Assembly (NCBI GenBank): GCA_017558825.1
Contig: JAFYTO010000003.1
Location: 87,127-151,126, forward strand
Reading direction: 5' to 3'
Length of the DNA stretch: 64,000 nt
From: Clostridia bacterium
GTDB taxonomy: Bacteria; Bacillota; Clostridia; Christensenellales; Borkfalkiaceae
The notes under the pieces were generated by a model. That model was not told where the DNA came from, did not search any database, and saw nothing but the letters and a program-made list of their open reading frames with translations. Positions 1 to 10,600 of the stretch are shown here, piece after piece. Every line of letters begins with the position of its first letter. The stretch's first letter is position 1. The position numbers were made by a program, and so were the translations under genes.

Positions 1-121
1 TTCCAAGCGAAACTATAAAGGCGGTCTTTTCTATATTTAAAAGAGCAAAATCGGAGGTGAAGTAAAAAACGAAAATTGCAATAAATATTAAGATAAAAAT
101 TTTAGCGCGTTTAAATACCAT
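1..121 (-). CDS. gerAC: Spore germination protein GerAC family, N-terminal fragment
   Basis: The gene runs off the left edge; about 40 residues are visible. It starts with ATG at 119-121, inside the last codons of the upstream gerAB-like gene (11-base overlap), with AAAAGGAGAAG just upstream. A hydrophobic stretch (residues 6-20) is followed by NIEKTAFIVSLG, resembling the start of mature GerAC proteins (usually ...ALGID). GerAC proteins are normally lipoproteins of the inner spore membrane and form the third subunit of a nutrient germinant receptor. I see no lipobox cysteine in the visible part, which is unusual; the first residues look like an uncleaved anchor. Position after gerAA and gerAB supports the call. 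Confidence 0.7.
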   Translation of the reverse strand, partial: MVFKRAKIFILIFIAIFVFYFTSDFALLNIEKTAFIVSLG

Positions 122-1181
122 TTCTTCTCCTTTTTAGCAAAAAAATTATAGGAAGTAAATATGTCATTATAATAAAGAAATATACTGCGTAGTTTTGTAT
201 GAATGAAAGGCTTTTAAAAAAGTCGTTTTGCGTTAAGATAGAAATAATGAATTCTAATAAAACAACTATTAACGCAGGGATTATTTTATTTTTAAAGTTA
301 AAGCAATACGAAAGCAAAATGGAGGCAAATATTAAAGGCAAGCATACTTGAAAAACATTTATACCTGAAAGTAAAAATGCGCCTAGATAGTCAAACCTGC
401 CAATATCTGATAAGGAAATAGAATACTTGCTCATTTTTAATGATGCATAATATTGCCTTTCTGCAATCGTGTCGAAAATAGAATAGAATACCACTAAAAA
501 AATTATAGTTAATACGGCGTAAGTTATATACGCTGTTATTATTTTTTTATCGTGATTTTCACTCCGTTTTACTTTGCCTACAAAAAATAGTAAAAGTAAC
601 GGGTCCCCAAACCAAATTAAACTTTTTAGCGAGCCGTTTAAAAATGAAAAATTACTAGGTATTATAGGAAGTAGCGCGCTGTAATTTCCAGAAAAACTTG
701 AAAGTAAAAATAAAATTGCTATTCCTAAAATAAATATCCATAAGGAAATTTCCATACTTCTAGCATAAGGCCTTACGCCTTTTAAAACTATATAAAACGC
801 AACTATAAAAAATGGCATAAAAGTTAAAAAAGTGGGCTGTGTTTCATAAAAGGTTAATTCAATAGAGTTTTTTTGCTCGTATATAGGAATAAATGTTTTT
901 AGCATAAAAAACAAGGCGTATATAAAACATAAAACCTTGGTAAAATTCTTTCCAAATTTATTTTCAAAATACAAAACAACGTTTTCATTTTTTGCATCGT
1001 TGCTAATTTTTAAAACGGCTAGCAATAATAAAAAATCTATGGCTATATTTATTAGTGCAGAAAGCCACAACGCCTCTTTTGAAAAGTGTGAAAGCGAAGC
1101 TGGAAGTATATGAAGTTTGGTTATTGTAAAGCCAACCGTAGTAATAACTGCAAGTTGGCGCGATGTTATAGATTTTTCCAT
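111..1181 (-). CDS. gerAB: Spore germination permease, GerAB family
   Basis: 356 residues with about ten hydrophobic segments, as expected for the GerAB branch of the APC transporter superfamily. It opens with KSITSRQLAVITTVGFTITK, a typical start for this family. In known receptors GerAB sits in the inner spore membrane and forms the germinant-binding subunit with GerAA and GerAC. Its ATG overlaps the TAA of gerAA by one base (TAATG), so the two are translationally coupled, and gerAC starts inside its 3' end. The ligand cannot be told from sequence. Confidence 0.88.
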   Translation of the reverse strand: MEKSITSRQLAVITTVGFTITKLHILPASLSHFSKEALWLSALINIAIDFLLLLAVLKISNDAKNENVVLYFENKFGKNFTKVLCFIYALFFMLKTFIPIYEQKNSIELTFYETQPTFLTFMPFFIVAFYIVLKGVRPYARSMEISLWIFILGIAILFLLSSFSGNYSALLPIIPSNFSFLNGSLKSLIWFGDPLLLLFFVGKVKRSENHDKKIITAYITYAVLTIIFLVVFYSIFDTIAERQYYASLKMSKYSISLSDIGRFDYLGAFLLSGINVFQVCLPLIFASILLSYCFNFKNKIIPALIVVLLEFIISILTQNDFFKSLSFIQNYAVYFFIIMTYLLPIIFLLKRRRNGI

Positions 1182-2632
1182 TAAAATTTCTTCCTTATAA
1201 CGTTTTTAGGTTTAAAAGAAGCAGGTCTTCGCTTCATTTCAGCGTAAAAAGACATTGTTATTGCGTCTTGCAAGTCGTTCTTTATTATTGGCGAATAAGG
1301 CGAAAGGTAAGGTACTCCAAAGCTGTCAAAATCGCTAAGGTAAGTTATTAATGCACAGCCAAAAAGCACTATTCCAAACCCGCCAAACGAGCCTGCTATT
1401 ATTAAAAAAAGTATTCTTAAAACGGATAGCGTTTCAGTCATGTCTGGCACGGTATAAATACAAATGCCTGAAAGGGCCATTATCATAATAGTAGGCGTAG
1501 AAACTATGCCTGCATTTACCGCAGTTTCACCTAAAACAAGTGCGCCTACAACGCTCATTGCAATACCTACGTATCGTGGCATACGAATACTGGCTTCGTT
1601 TAAAATTTCAAAAATAAACAGCGTAAAAAACATTTCAACGCTAGGCGAAAGCGGTATTCCCTTTATACTTCCAACTATTGTAAGTAAAAAGTTTAAAGGT
1701 ATTATTTGCAAATGAAAAAGTTGAGCCGCCACAAAAAAAGATGGCAAAATTATAGCAAAAATAACTGCTAAAACTCTCAACGTGCGTGATAAATTTGCTC
1801 TATACGCGTTAACGTAATAGTCCTCGCTAGATTGAAAATCTTCTATAAACAAAAAAGGCACGGTCAGTGCTATTGGAGAGCCGTCAACCATAATACCAAT
1901 TCTTCCCTCAAGTAATTTTGCACTTAAAATGTCGGGTTTTTCAGTTGTGCCAACTTGTCTAAAAAGAGTTGTTTTTCTATCTGAAATGCATTTTATTATA
2001 TAAGAACTATCTATAATGCCGTCAACGTTTATCTTTTTAATTTTTTCAGTTACGGCTTTAACAATATTGTTGTTTGCAATAGAAGATATATAAACTATTT
2101 CTATCGTGGTTGAAGAGTATTTACCCACGGTGTATTTTTTAATGCATAAATCAGGCGATTTTATTCTTTGGCGTAAAAGAGAGGTGTTCATTTGTAAATT
2201 TTCAACAAATCCCTCACGCGGGCCTTTTAAAACTGAAGACGTTGGAGGCTCTGTTACTGCACGAGAAGTAGGTTTTTTACATTTTACGTTTAACGCTTTG
2301 TTAAAGCCTTCAACAAAAATTATAGCGTCCCCCTCGCAAACTTTTTTAGCGCAACTATTAACGTCTAAAACTTCCTCTACTTCAGGTGCATTTACAGCGT
2401 TTAAAACGCTTTGAAAATCAAAAGAGTTATCTAGTGTTTTAAAAGGCTCAATAACTTGTTTGCCAATTAAAACTTTATCGCTTAAACTATCTAAAAAAAC
2501 CGCTACAGCACTAGTTGAACTTATTTCAAAATTATAAAAAAATACGTCATCACTATCTATTAAATTTTTTAAGTTTTTTACGTTTTCGTTTAACGATTTA
2601 GAGATGTTCATAAAAATACTATTGGCAAACAA
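1181..2632 (-). CDS. gerAA: Spore germination protein GerAA / SpoVAF family
   Basis: 483 residues: a soluble N-terminal domain (about 1-240) and a C-terminal membrane domain with about five helices from residue 280. Segments such as FFTLFIFEILNEASIRMP and GETAVNAGIVSTP are characteristic of GerA-family A subunits, and the length is typical. It is the first gene of a gerAA-gerAB-gerAC operon in the usual order, so it should be the receptor scaffold subunit in the inner spore membrane. A terminator separates it from the upstream minus-strand gene. Expression in the forespore would be expected; I did not find a confident forespore sigma-factor promoter. Confidence 0.9.
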   Translation of the reverse strand: MFANSIFMNISKSLNENVKNLKNLIDSDDVFFYNFEISSTSAVAVFLDSLSDKVLIGKQVIEPFKTLDNSFDFQSVLNAVNAPEVEEVLDVNSCAKKVCEGDAIIFVEGFNKALNVKCKKPTSRAVTEPPTSSVLKGPREGFVENLQMNTSLLRQRIKSPDLCIKKYTVGKYSSTTIEIVYISSIANNNIVKAVTEKIKKINVDGIIDSSYIIKCISDRKTTLFRQVGTTEKPDILSAKLLEGRIGIMVDGSPIALTVPFLFIEDFQSSEDYYVNAYRANLSRTLRVLAVIFAIILPSFFVAAQLFHLQIIPLNFLLTIVGSIKGIPLSPSVEMFFTLFIFEILNEASIRMPRYVGIAMSVVGALVLGETAVNAGIVSTPTIMIMALSGICIYTVPDMTETLSVLRILFLIIAGSFGGFGIVLFGCALITYLSDFDSFGVPYLSPYSPIIKNDLQDAITMSFYAEMKRRPASFKPKNVIRKKF

Positions 2633-2649
2633 AGTAAAAATATGTACAA

Positions 2650-2680
2650 ATAAAAAAGAACGGCGGTTTAAGCCGTTCTT
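2650..2680 (-). terminator. Rho-independent terminator
   Basis: GAACGGC/GCCGTTC hairpin followed on the minus strand by a run of T. It ends the 171-residue membrane protein gene and separates it from gerAA. Confidence 0.8.
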
Positions 2681-2708
2681 CTTTTTTGTGTTTTTTGCGC
2701 TTAGTTAA

Positions 2709-3224
2709 TTACTTTTTGTTTGCATTTGTAATTTCTTTTAAAATTATGCCCGTAATAATTTGGCACTCGCTATTGTTTATAGAAGTGTTTTGGGCAATAA
2801 TTTCAGCAATTTTTTGTTGGTTTTGCTCGTCACTGTTTTGTGAAGAAAAAGAATTTATAATTTTGGAGGCAACCGCACTCACAGATTGAGTTTTTAATAT
2901 GCCTTTTAGAATATCGGAAACAGTGCTCTTTAAATTTCCGTTTTTTGAAAGTTGTTTGATAATAGCGTAATAAAAAGTTGCAACTCCTCCTATTTGAAGT
3001 CCCTTTTTAATAACGAATAAATAGTCAGTGCACTTTAAAAGAAAATATGCGTAAACAAAGAATAGAGTAACGCCAAAAATAAATGGAAGAATAGGAATTA
3101 TTTTTTTAGCGTTATACGGTACTAGTTTTTTAATTACGCAAGTGATAAGATAAGTGACTAAAGCAAGTATAAGAGTTTCAATATTAAACCTTTGCAAAAC
3201 TTGTAATATTTCTTCTATGCTCAT
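2709..3224 (-). CDS. Unrecognised small membrane protein between spoIIE and the ger operon
   Basis: 171 residues; I do not recognise the family. Hydrophobic stretches occur at about residues 17-35, 42-62 and 70-90. The C-terminal half is hydrophilic, with a SQNSDEQNQQKIAEIIAQN stretch likely to be helical and soluble. Start ATG at 3224 is supported by AAAGGA about 8 nt upstream. A terminator follows and about 175 bp of noncoding DNA precedes it, so it is probably a single-gene unit. Its place between two sporulation loci makes a sporulation role possible, but that is only positional inference. A holin-like or toxin-like membrane protein is an alternative. Confidence 0.6.
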   Translation of the reverse strand: MSIEEILQVLQRFNIETLILALVTYLITCVIKKLVPYNAKKIIPILPFIFGVTLFFVYAYFLLKCTDYLFVIKKGLQIGGVATFYYAIIKQLSKNGNLKSTVSDILKGILKTQSVSAVASKIINSFSSQNSDEQNQQKIAEIIAQNTSINNSECQIITGIILKEITNANKK

Positions 3225-3400
3225 TAAAATTTCCTTTGGAAGAATTGCATATTATAAGGTTTTTGCAATAGCCGTATTTTGCAAAATGCAAACGCAATAA
3301 AAATTTAGCGTCAAGTTTAGCCGTTCTAATAAAATCCCTCCCGTAAAAAATTTCCAGACGCAATTTTATTATAATCTGCTATTACGTTAAAATAAATTGT

Positions 3401-5665
3401 TTATGACACTTTTTTAAAAATTCTTACTGCCAAAACCGTCATATCATCTTTTTTAACGCCGTATTCTAAAGCTAAGGCTTTATTCAAAATACTATCTGCA
3501 ATAAGTTGTGGGTTTTTATTATCTAAAGTGCGTATATAGTCAACTAAGTCAGTAGAAGAAGAAAAGGCATCGCTAATACCATCGGTAATCATAATAATAA
3601 CGTCTCCCTCGTTAATTTTATACGAACAACCGGTAGGGGTAAGGTCGTCTAATATGCCTAGTGGTAGCGAGTTTCCTTCTATAATTTTAATTGAACTGTC
3701 AGCCAAGATAAAACTGTACGGCGCGCCAATTTTAATAAAATCTCCCGTCAAATTAAAGAGGTTAACGGTCAAAATGTCCATTGCGGAAAAATTATCATCA
3801 GTATTAAGCGTTAAAACTTTATTTACCATATTTAAAATCAGGTTGCTTTCTAGCCCGGCCTTATAGAATGATTCTATAAGTGAAATTGCCGTTGAAGAGG
3901 TACTATTTGCCATTTTGCCACTTCCCATTCCGTCAGATAAGGCTATTAAAAATTTGCCCTCGTCAATTTTTGTAAGTGCGTGAGTGTCGCCACTTTTTGA
4001 CGAGCCGTTTTTAACGGCGGAAGCTAAGCCGAAAGCAGCGTCATAGCAAGGGGAGGCTTTAATACTAACGGCAACAGTTTTGCTAGAGATTGCCGTCTTA
4101 GAAGTAATTGTAAGCGATTTGTTTAAACATTCGCTAACGGCATCAAGTAGCCCGCTATTGAACAAATCGTCTTTGTTTATAACAACGTTTACCTCAATGT
4201 TTTCACTAGAGTTAAAAACCATAATTTCACTGAACTCTATGCCTTTTCTTCTTAAATTCTCACCAATTCGCTTTTCTAATTCGTTATGAAAAGATAGAGT
4301 TTTAGAAAATTCAATAGCCATACCTTTTAGCATATTAGCAACGCCTTCGCTTTGCATTTTTATTAGTTCTTTTCCGCTTAATATATCTTCGCTTTCTCGC
4401 ACTTTCTCACGATATTTTGTAATTAAGGCGTTCATTTCAAAAATAACGCCGTTTACGTAGCCACAATTTTCGGTAAAGCTTTTAGTAAGGTCAATAAGTG
4501 AAATTCTATTTTTTGCAATACCTATAGAAAGTATTTTTATTAGTTCTTTTTTGTCTGGATACCCACGCTGTTTGCATCTTAAGTAAGACGGGCATTTTTC
4601 ACACACCTCAATTAAAACTTCGTCAGCCATTTTATAAAGAAAATCCTCATCAGTAGATACACAATTTTGAAGAGCCGAAAAGCTTTGCTTCATTTGCATA
4701 AAAACGTCTGCAATACCATAAAGTTTGCTAGAAATTGCTATTCTATTTCTGTTTATTGCGTATTTAGATAAAACTTTATTTTCAATAGCTTGAGTTTTTT
4801 TAGAAAGTGAGTTTATTAAAAACGAAGGCGTTATTAAAAATAAAACACAAGGCACAATAGTGTAAAATACGTCTTCATAACTAAACGAGCCGTACACTTT
4901 AAAAAGTAGCATAAAAGCAAGGTCAACTAAAATTAAAGTTAACGCGCTAAGTAGTTTGGACTGTTTGTAAAAGGTTGATGCACTTAATATTAAAAGTGGA
5001 AAAACCGCAAGGGGAGTTAGAGATTTTGTGGAAACGGCAGAAGATAGCGAAAGAAGAATACAAACGCAGGTTGCAACTTTTCCGTTGAATACCGATAGGC
5101 AAAACAAGCATATAAAAATTGTAATTGCTTTAACGGTGTTTGCGTTAAAAACGTTGTGTATTCCTAAAAGTAATAATATTGCAAAAATGGCTAAACATAA
5201 AAGCTCGTCTAAACTGCATTTATAATTAAATTGCTTTAAAAATACTACTTTAGTTGAAGATATAAAAACAAAAACTAGAACAATGCAAATACACGCCTCA
5301 ATAAGATTAAATATAATGGAAGCGCTGTCTACAATGAAAATAAAGCTCAGTAATGAAATTGTAGAATATATTATAAGTTCTGCCCCCATTGTTTTCTTCT
5401 TTTTTTTGTATAGTAAAAAAACAAATAGGCAAAAAGCAGAGGTTATAATAGAAGCAAGTAAAATTTTAACGTTTAACGATGGTAAAAAACTTAGAATAAA
5501 AACAGCGGTTGCCGTAAAAGGGTTTAGTCCGTTATATAAAAGTGACAAATAAAAAGGAACGCTAAAAAACGTTTCTATACCGATACTTTTAGAAAGAAAA
5601 AAGCAAAAAGCAAATTCAAGTAAAACGTTAATAACGTCAACGTACGTAACCTTTTTTTTAACCAT
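3401..5665 (-). CDS. spoIIE: Stage II sporulation protein E, PP2C phosphatase
   Basis: 754 residues from ATG 5665, chosen because AGGCGG lies 8 nt upstream; a GTG three codons earlier is less likely. The N-terminal 290 residues hold about ten membrane helices. A middle region has a cysteine cluster, CEKCPSYLRC (about 355). The C-terminal PP2C domain (about 545-750) shows SDGMGSGKMANSTSS (about 575), MITDGISDAF (about 692) and KKDDMTVLAV. In known spore formers SpoIIE dephosphorylates SpoIIAA to activate sigma-F in the forespore and helps place the polar septum. Length and domain order match the family. Monocistronic here. Confidence 0.93.
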   Translation of the reverse strand: MVKKKVTYVDVINVLLEFAFCFFLSKSIGIETFFSVPFYLSLLYNGLNPFTATAVFILSFLPSLNVKILLASIITSAFCLFVFLLYKKKKKTMGAELIIYSTISLLSFIFIVDSASIIFNLIEACICIVLVFVFISSTKVVFLKQFNYKCSLDELLCLAIFAILLLLGIHNVFNANTVKAITIFICLFCLSVFNGKVATCVCILLSLSSAVSTKSLTPLAVFPLLILSASTFYKQSKLLSALTLILVDLAFMLLFKVYGSFSYEDVFYTIVPCVLFLITPSFLINSLSKKTQAIENKVLSKYAINRNRIAISSKLYGIADVFMQMKQSFSALQNCVSTDEDFLYKMADEVLIEVCEKCPSYLRCKQRGYPDKKELIKILSIGIAKNRISLIDLTKSFTENCGYVNGVIFEMNALITKYREKVRESEDILSGKELIKMQSEGVANMLKGMAIEFSKTLSFHNELEKRIGENLRRKGIEFSEIMVFNSSENIEVNVVINKDDLFNSGLLDAVSECLNKSLTITSKTAISSKTVAVSIKASPCYDAAFGLASAVKNGSSKSGDTHALTKIDEGKFLIALSDGMGSGKMANSTSSTAISLIESFYKAGLESNLILNMVNKVLTLNTDDNFSAMDILTVNLFNLTGDFIKIGAPYSFILADSSIKIIEGNSLPLGILDDLTPTGCSYKINEGDVIIMITDGISDAFSSSTDLVDYIRTLDNKNPQLIADSILNKALALEYGVKKDDMTVLAVRIFKKVS

Positions 5666-5755
5666 AAAAAACACCGCCTAAATTAGATATAAAATATATA
5701 CCATAATTTAAGTGGTGTATTTTGTTATATTATATTAGTTTTTGTAAAATAATTG

Positions 5756-6970
5756 CTATTTTATAATAGTTGTTCCAACTTCTCTTATAGAGGCTTTAAA
5801 CACGCTACTGTCGCCAAACATATTTTTTAAAGTGTTAGCGTATTCGTCAACCTCGTCATCTTTAACTATAGCGAGTATAGAGCCTGCAAATCCACCGCCG
5901 TGAACTCTAACCGCACCGTTTTTTATTATTAGGCGTGAAGTTTCTATTGCTAAAGCAACCGGTTGCATATCATCACCAGGAACGTAGCAGTTTTGAAGCA
6001 TTCTCATGCTTGACGCACCAGATTCGTTCACTGCGTTTAAAAAGGCTTTAACGTCACCGTTTTTAAGGGAGTTAAAGGCTGTAATAACGCGTTCGTTTTC
6101 TTTATAAAAATGCATTGCTCGCATTATTGCACGCCCGTTAAAATGATTTTTAAGTGACGGCAATTTTTTAACAAAATCGTTATAATCTACGTCTCGTAAA
6201 ACTTTTTTACCAAAATAATTGGCAATAGCTTCCATATCTTTTCTTATTAAAGCGTAATGTTCGGTTAAATTAGCGTGGTCGCCACCGGTGTTAGTAATTA
6301 CTATAGAATAGCCTTTAATAAAATTTACTTTTTCGTAAGTAGGGCATTTGCCACAGCCAAAATCAAGTTTTACTAACGAGCCTATAGAAATGCCGCATTG
6401 GTCTAAAAGCCCGCAAGGCTTGTTAAAATAGACGTTTTCTGCATATTGAGAAATTTGAGCGCGTTCAATTTCGTTCATTGAGCCGTTGTTATATAGACTA
6501 TTAAAAATTTCACAAACTAAAACTTCAAAGGCAGCGGAAGAAGATACGCCTGCACCTTTAAAAATATTGCTAGTTGTATAAGCGGTAAAACCACCAATTT
6601 TATATCCGCGTTCTAAAAATGCTTTTGCAATACCGCGAACTAGCGAGTTAGACGTGCCAAACTCGCTTTTATTAACGCCTAAATCGTTTAGGTTTACTAT
6701 TACAGGCGAATATTCGTTAGAATAAATTTTTACAACGTTTTCTTCGCTTTTATTAACGGCGCTTAAAATATCACAAGTTATGCTTGCAACCATTACTAAG
6801 CCGTTGTTATGGTCGGTATGATTTCCTAATATTTCAGCCCTGCCAGAAGAAGAGAATAAAAATTCCGCTTCCTTATTTTCGCCTTCAAAAAAAGCACGCT
6901 TTAAACAACTAATTCTATCTTCAATTTCACTACTATTAAAGTTGTTTCCATACAAAATTTCGTAATTCAT
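5756..6970 (-). CDS. galK: Galactokinase
   Basis: 404 residues, a GHMP-family kinase that phosphorylates galactose to galactose 1-phosphate in the Leloir pathway. Visible motifs: the galactose-binding signature GRAEILGNHTDHNNG (43-57), the GHMP ATP-binding loop GAGVSSSAA (139-147) and the C-terminal VHGGGFAGS (about 354). Start ATG is preceded by AAAGGTGA. No galT or galE adjoins it, so the rest of the pathway must lie elsewhere. Galactose could come from the GH36 and possibly GH2 enzymes in this same window. Confidence 0.93.
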   Translation of the reverse strand: MNYEILYGNNFNSSEIEDRISCLKRAFFEGENKEAEFLFSSSGRAEILGNHTDHNNGLVMVASITCDILSAVNKSEENVVKIYSNEYSPVIVNLNDLGVNKSEFGTSNSLVRGIAKAFLERGYKIGGFTAYTTSNIFKGAGVSSSAAFEVLVCEIFNSLYNNGSMNEIERAQISQYAENVYFNKPCGLLDQCGISIGSLVKLDFGCGKCPTYEKVNFIKGYSIVITNTGGDHANLTEHYALIRKDMEAIANYFGKKVLRDVDYNDFVKKLPSLKNHFNGRAIMRAMHFYKENERVITAFNSLKNGDVKAFLNAVNESGASSMRMLQNCYVPGDDMQPVALAIETSRLIIKNGAVRVHGGGFAGSILAIVKDDEVDEYANTLKNMFGDSSVFKASIREVGTTIIK

Positions 6971-7115
6971 AATGTCACCTTTTACATATTACCAAAAAAA
7001 ACGCGCTTTGTAAATGGAAAAATTAAATATTTTTTGTAAAGTGTCAACGTAGTTTTAAAAAAACAAGTTGCAAATTTTAACGCATCAGTGTATAATTATT
7101 GCAAGGAGAATTTTT

Positions 7116-7679
7116 ATGTATCTTGTAGTAGGGCTTGGAAACCCAGATAAAAAGTATTTAAATACTATGCACAATATGGGCTTTATGGCAATAGATATGG
7201 TTGCAGAAAGCTTAGGCGTTGAATTTAATAAAAAAGAGTTTAAAGGCGTAACTTGCCAAACTACAATAAATGGCCAAAAAGTAATACTATTAAAGCCGTA
7301 CACTTATATGAATTTAAGTGGTTCTAGTATAATTGAAGCTATAAACTTTTATAAAATTCCCCTTAGCAACGTCGTTGTTGTTTATGATGATATTGACTTA
7401 AATAAGGGCGTTTTGCGTATTCGAGAAAAGGGTAGCGCAGGCACGCATAACGGCATGCGCGATATTATTAACAAGTTAGGCAGTGGGGACTTTTTGAGGA
7501 TTAGAGTTGGCATTAAGCCTACCAATTTTTTAGGCGACTTAAAAGATTACGTTTTGTCGCAAGTTACAAAGGAAGATAAACAGCTAATTGATAATGCGTT
7601 ACTTCGCGCTCGCGATGCGGTTATTGACTTTGCTTCGGGAAAGGCGCTATCTGTGGTAATGCAAAAATATAACGGCTAG
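7116..7679 (+). CDS. pth: Peptidyl-tRNA hydrolase
   Basis: 187 residues. I chose ATG 7116 over an upstream in-frame ATG at 7068 because AAGGAG lies 8 nt before it and the protein then begins with the family's MYLVVGLGNPDKKY. Active-site residues are visible: Asn9 in GLGNP, His19 in NTMHNMG and Asp in VVYDDID (about 90). It cleaves peptidyl-tRNA released from stalled ribosomes. It is followed after one base by mfd, the common clostridial order pth-mfd-prsA. A TATAAT box at 7091-7096 may be its promoter. Confidence 0.96.
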   Translation: MYLVVGLGNPDKKYLNTMHNMGFMAIDMVAESLGVEFNKKEFKGVTCQTTINGQKVILLKPYTYMNLSGSSIIEAINFYKIPLSNVVVVYDDIDLNKGVLRIREKGSAGTHNGMRDIINKLGSGDFLRIRVGIKPTNFLGDLKDYVLSQVTKEDKQLIDNALLRARDAVIDFASGKALSVVMQKYNG

Positions 7680-7680
7680 T

Positions 7681-10600
7681 ATGCTCACATCTCTTTTAAA
7701 GCCGTCAGTTAGTGACGGCATCATTAAAAATATAGAAAATTCGTTCCGCGGAGGCTTGCCTACCGCGGTATTTGGCGTTTCAATGCCACAAAAATGTGCT
7801 GTTACCGCTAGCTTTGATTTTCCTACTTTAACTATAGTTAGAGACGGGTTAACCGCGCAAAAAACAGCGGAGTTAATTAGTCAAATTAGTGGAGAAAAGG
7901 CGATTTATTTGCCTGCAAAAGATGACGTTATTTTGTTTAAAACCGCTTTTAACAAAGACAGTTTGTATAAGCGTTTAACTGCGCTTTACGAACTTAGTTT
8001 AGGCGCTAAAAAAGTGGTTACTACTTTTGAGGCAATTATTCAGTTATTTCCTAAAAAAATTGATTATTTAACTATAAAAAGCGGCGATGAATACGACCTT
8101 TATTCGCTTGTTGAAAAGCTTGTTAAAATTGGTTATAAAAGAGTAGATTTTAGTGAAACACAAGGAACTTTTTCACTCCGTGGCGACATATTGGAAATTT
8201 TTCCTATAAACGAAAGCGATGCGTATAGAGTTGACTTTTTTGGAGATTTAGTAGAGCGCATAGTAACCGTTAACGGCGAGGAAAAAGATAGTGTGACAGC
8301 CGTTATGGCTACAGACGTTATTATTGAAGAATTTGAAGTGGGCGGCATAAAAACAGCGTTGAACTTAGCGTATAAAGAGTACGGCAACTTGCTTAGTAAA
8401 AGTACGGCAAAAAACATATACGCCAAAATTGTTGAAAAGCTTGAAAGCGACCTTTTTGACGATAGTATGCAATACGTTTTTCCGCTTATAAAAAATTCAA
8501 CAAATAACGTATTTGAGCTTTTGAGAGGCGAATATAGAATTATATTTGACGAGGCTAAAATAACCAATTCAACGCTGGAATATTTTTATAAGGAGCATTG
8601 TGAAAGGGTAAAGTCGCTTTTAAACAAGGGAGAAGCGCTTTCTTTTTGCGATAATCAAATAGTTAAAAAAGAAGAACTTTTTAGTCATATATCAGCAAAG
8701 CCTATGCTTGCAATGCAATCACTTCAAGCACTAATTCCTTATTTTAGCCCTTTAAAGACGTTTGTTATAAATTCTTCGCCAATAAATAGATATTTTTTAA
8801 AGCCTAGCGAACTTTATAGCGATTGCCTAAATTGGCAAATTACAGGCTACAGGGTGGTTATTTGCTGTGGAGATACTCGATACGCAAAAAGTGTTTATAG
8901 TGACCTTATTCAAAATAAAATAACTGCAACGTATTTAGAAAATATTACGCAAAACGTAAGCAAAATTAACGTTTCTCCAAAATATATTGAGAGCGGCTTT
9001 ATTTTCCACGATGAAAAATTGGTAATAATAGGTACGGGCGATATAACCGCAAAAAAACAACGTGAAAAGAAAGTAAAACGCAAGCGTGGAGATATGTTTA
9101 CCGCTCCCGTTGTCGGCGACTTTGCCGTTCACGATACTTTTGGCGTGGGCATAGTAAAAGGGCTTAAAAAAATAAGCACTATTGAAGGAACGCTTGAATA
9201 CGTAGAATTAGAATATGCTGGCGGAGATAGGCTTTACGTTGCTACCGACCAAATGGACAAATTGTCTAAGTATTTAGGCGGAAGTGAAAAGCCTACGCTT
9301 AATAAAATAGGGAGCCGTGATTTTGAAAGAATTAAAGAAAGGGTTAGAAAATCTATTTCTTTAATGACAATAAATCTTAAAAAGTTGTACGCTGAAAGAA
9401 AAGAGCGCAAGGGTTTTATTTTTTCAAGTGACAACGCTTTAACTGAAGAGTTTGACGCGTCTTTTGGTTTTGAAGAAACGGAAGACCAACTTTTATCTAT
9501 TAGCGAAATTAAGCAAGATATGGAAAGTAGCAAGGTTATGGATAGGTTACTTTGCGGTGACGTTGGTTTCGGAAAAACTGAAGTTGCATTCCGCGCCTGC
9601 TTTAAGGCAATAATGGACGGAAAGCAAACGGCAATAGTTGCGCCAACAACTATTTTAAGTGAACAGCATTATCAAACTGCGCTTTTACGATTTAAAGATT
9701 TTGGCGTAAGAATATCGGTTCTTAACCGCTTTAGAACTCCGCTACAAGTAAAGAATACTCTTTTGGCTTTAGAAAAGGGCGAAGTTGATTTAATTATAGG
9801 CACGCACAGGCTATTTTCAAAAGACGTTAAATTTAAAGATTTAGGGCTTTTGGTTATTGATGAAGAGCAAAGGTTTGGCGTTGAGCATAAAGAAAAATTA
9901 AAAGTTTTAAAAGAGAACGTTGATACGTTAACTCTTTCCGCCACTCCTATTCCCAGAACGCTTCATTTATCTCTTTCAGGCATACGAGATATAAGCACTA
10001 TTAACACGCCTCCAAAAGAACGCATACCAGTTCAAACGGTAGTTACCGAACTTACAGACTCGCTTATTTCAACAGCCATTAACCGTGAACTTGCGCGTGG
10101 TGGTCAAGCATTTGTTTTGTATAATAAAGTTGATAGTATTTACGGTTTTGCTTCAAAAATTCAAGAGCTTGTAAAAGGTGCTAAGGTAATAGTTGCGCAC
10201 GGTCAAATGCCGGAAAGAATGCTTGAAAATAACGTTTCGGCATTTTATAGGCAAGAGGCAAACGTTTTAGTTGCAACTACCATAATAGAAAATGGTATAG
10301 ATATGCCAAAAGCCAACACTTTGATAGTTGCTGATGCTGACACTTTAGGTCTTTCAACGTTATACCAATTAAAGGGAAGAGTAGGTAGAAGTAGTTTAAT
10401 GGCGTACGCTTATTTTACTTATCCTCAAAACAAAATTTTAACTGAAGTGGCGTATAAAAGGCTTACTGCGCTTATGGAATTTACTGAAATGGGTAGTGGT
10501 TATAAAATTGCCATGCGTGATTTGGAATTGCGTGGTGCGGGCAGTGTATTGGGCAAAGAACAACACGGACACATGGACAAAATTGGCTACGAGCTTTACA

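Noticed and set aside
7068..7115. Longer N-terminus of Pth
   Set aside because: The upstream ATG has no ribosome binding site, while AAGGAG precedes ATG 7116 and the protein then begins at the conserved MYLVVGLGNP.
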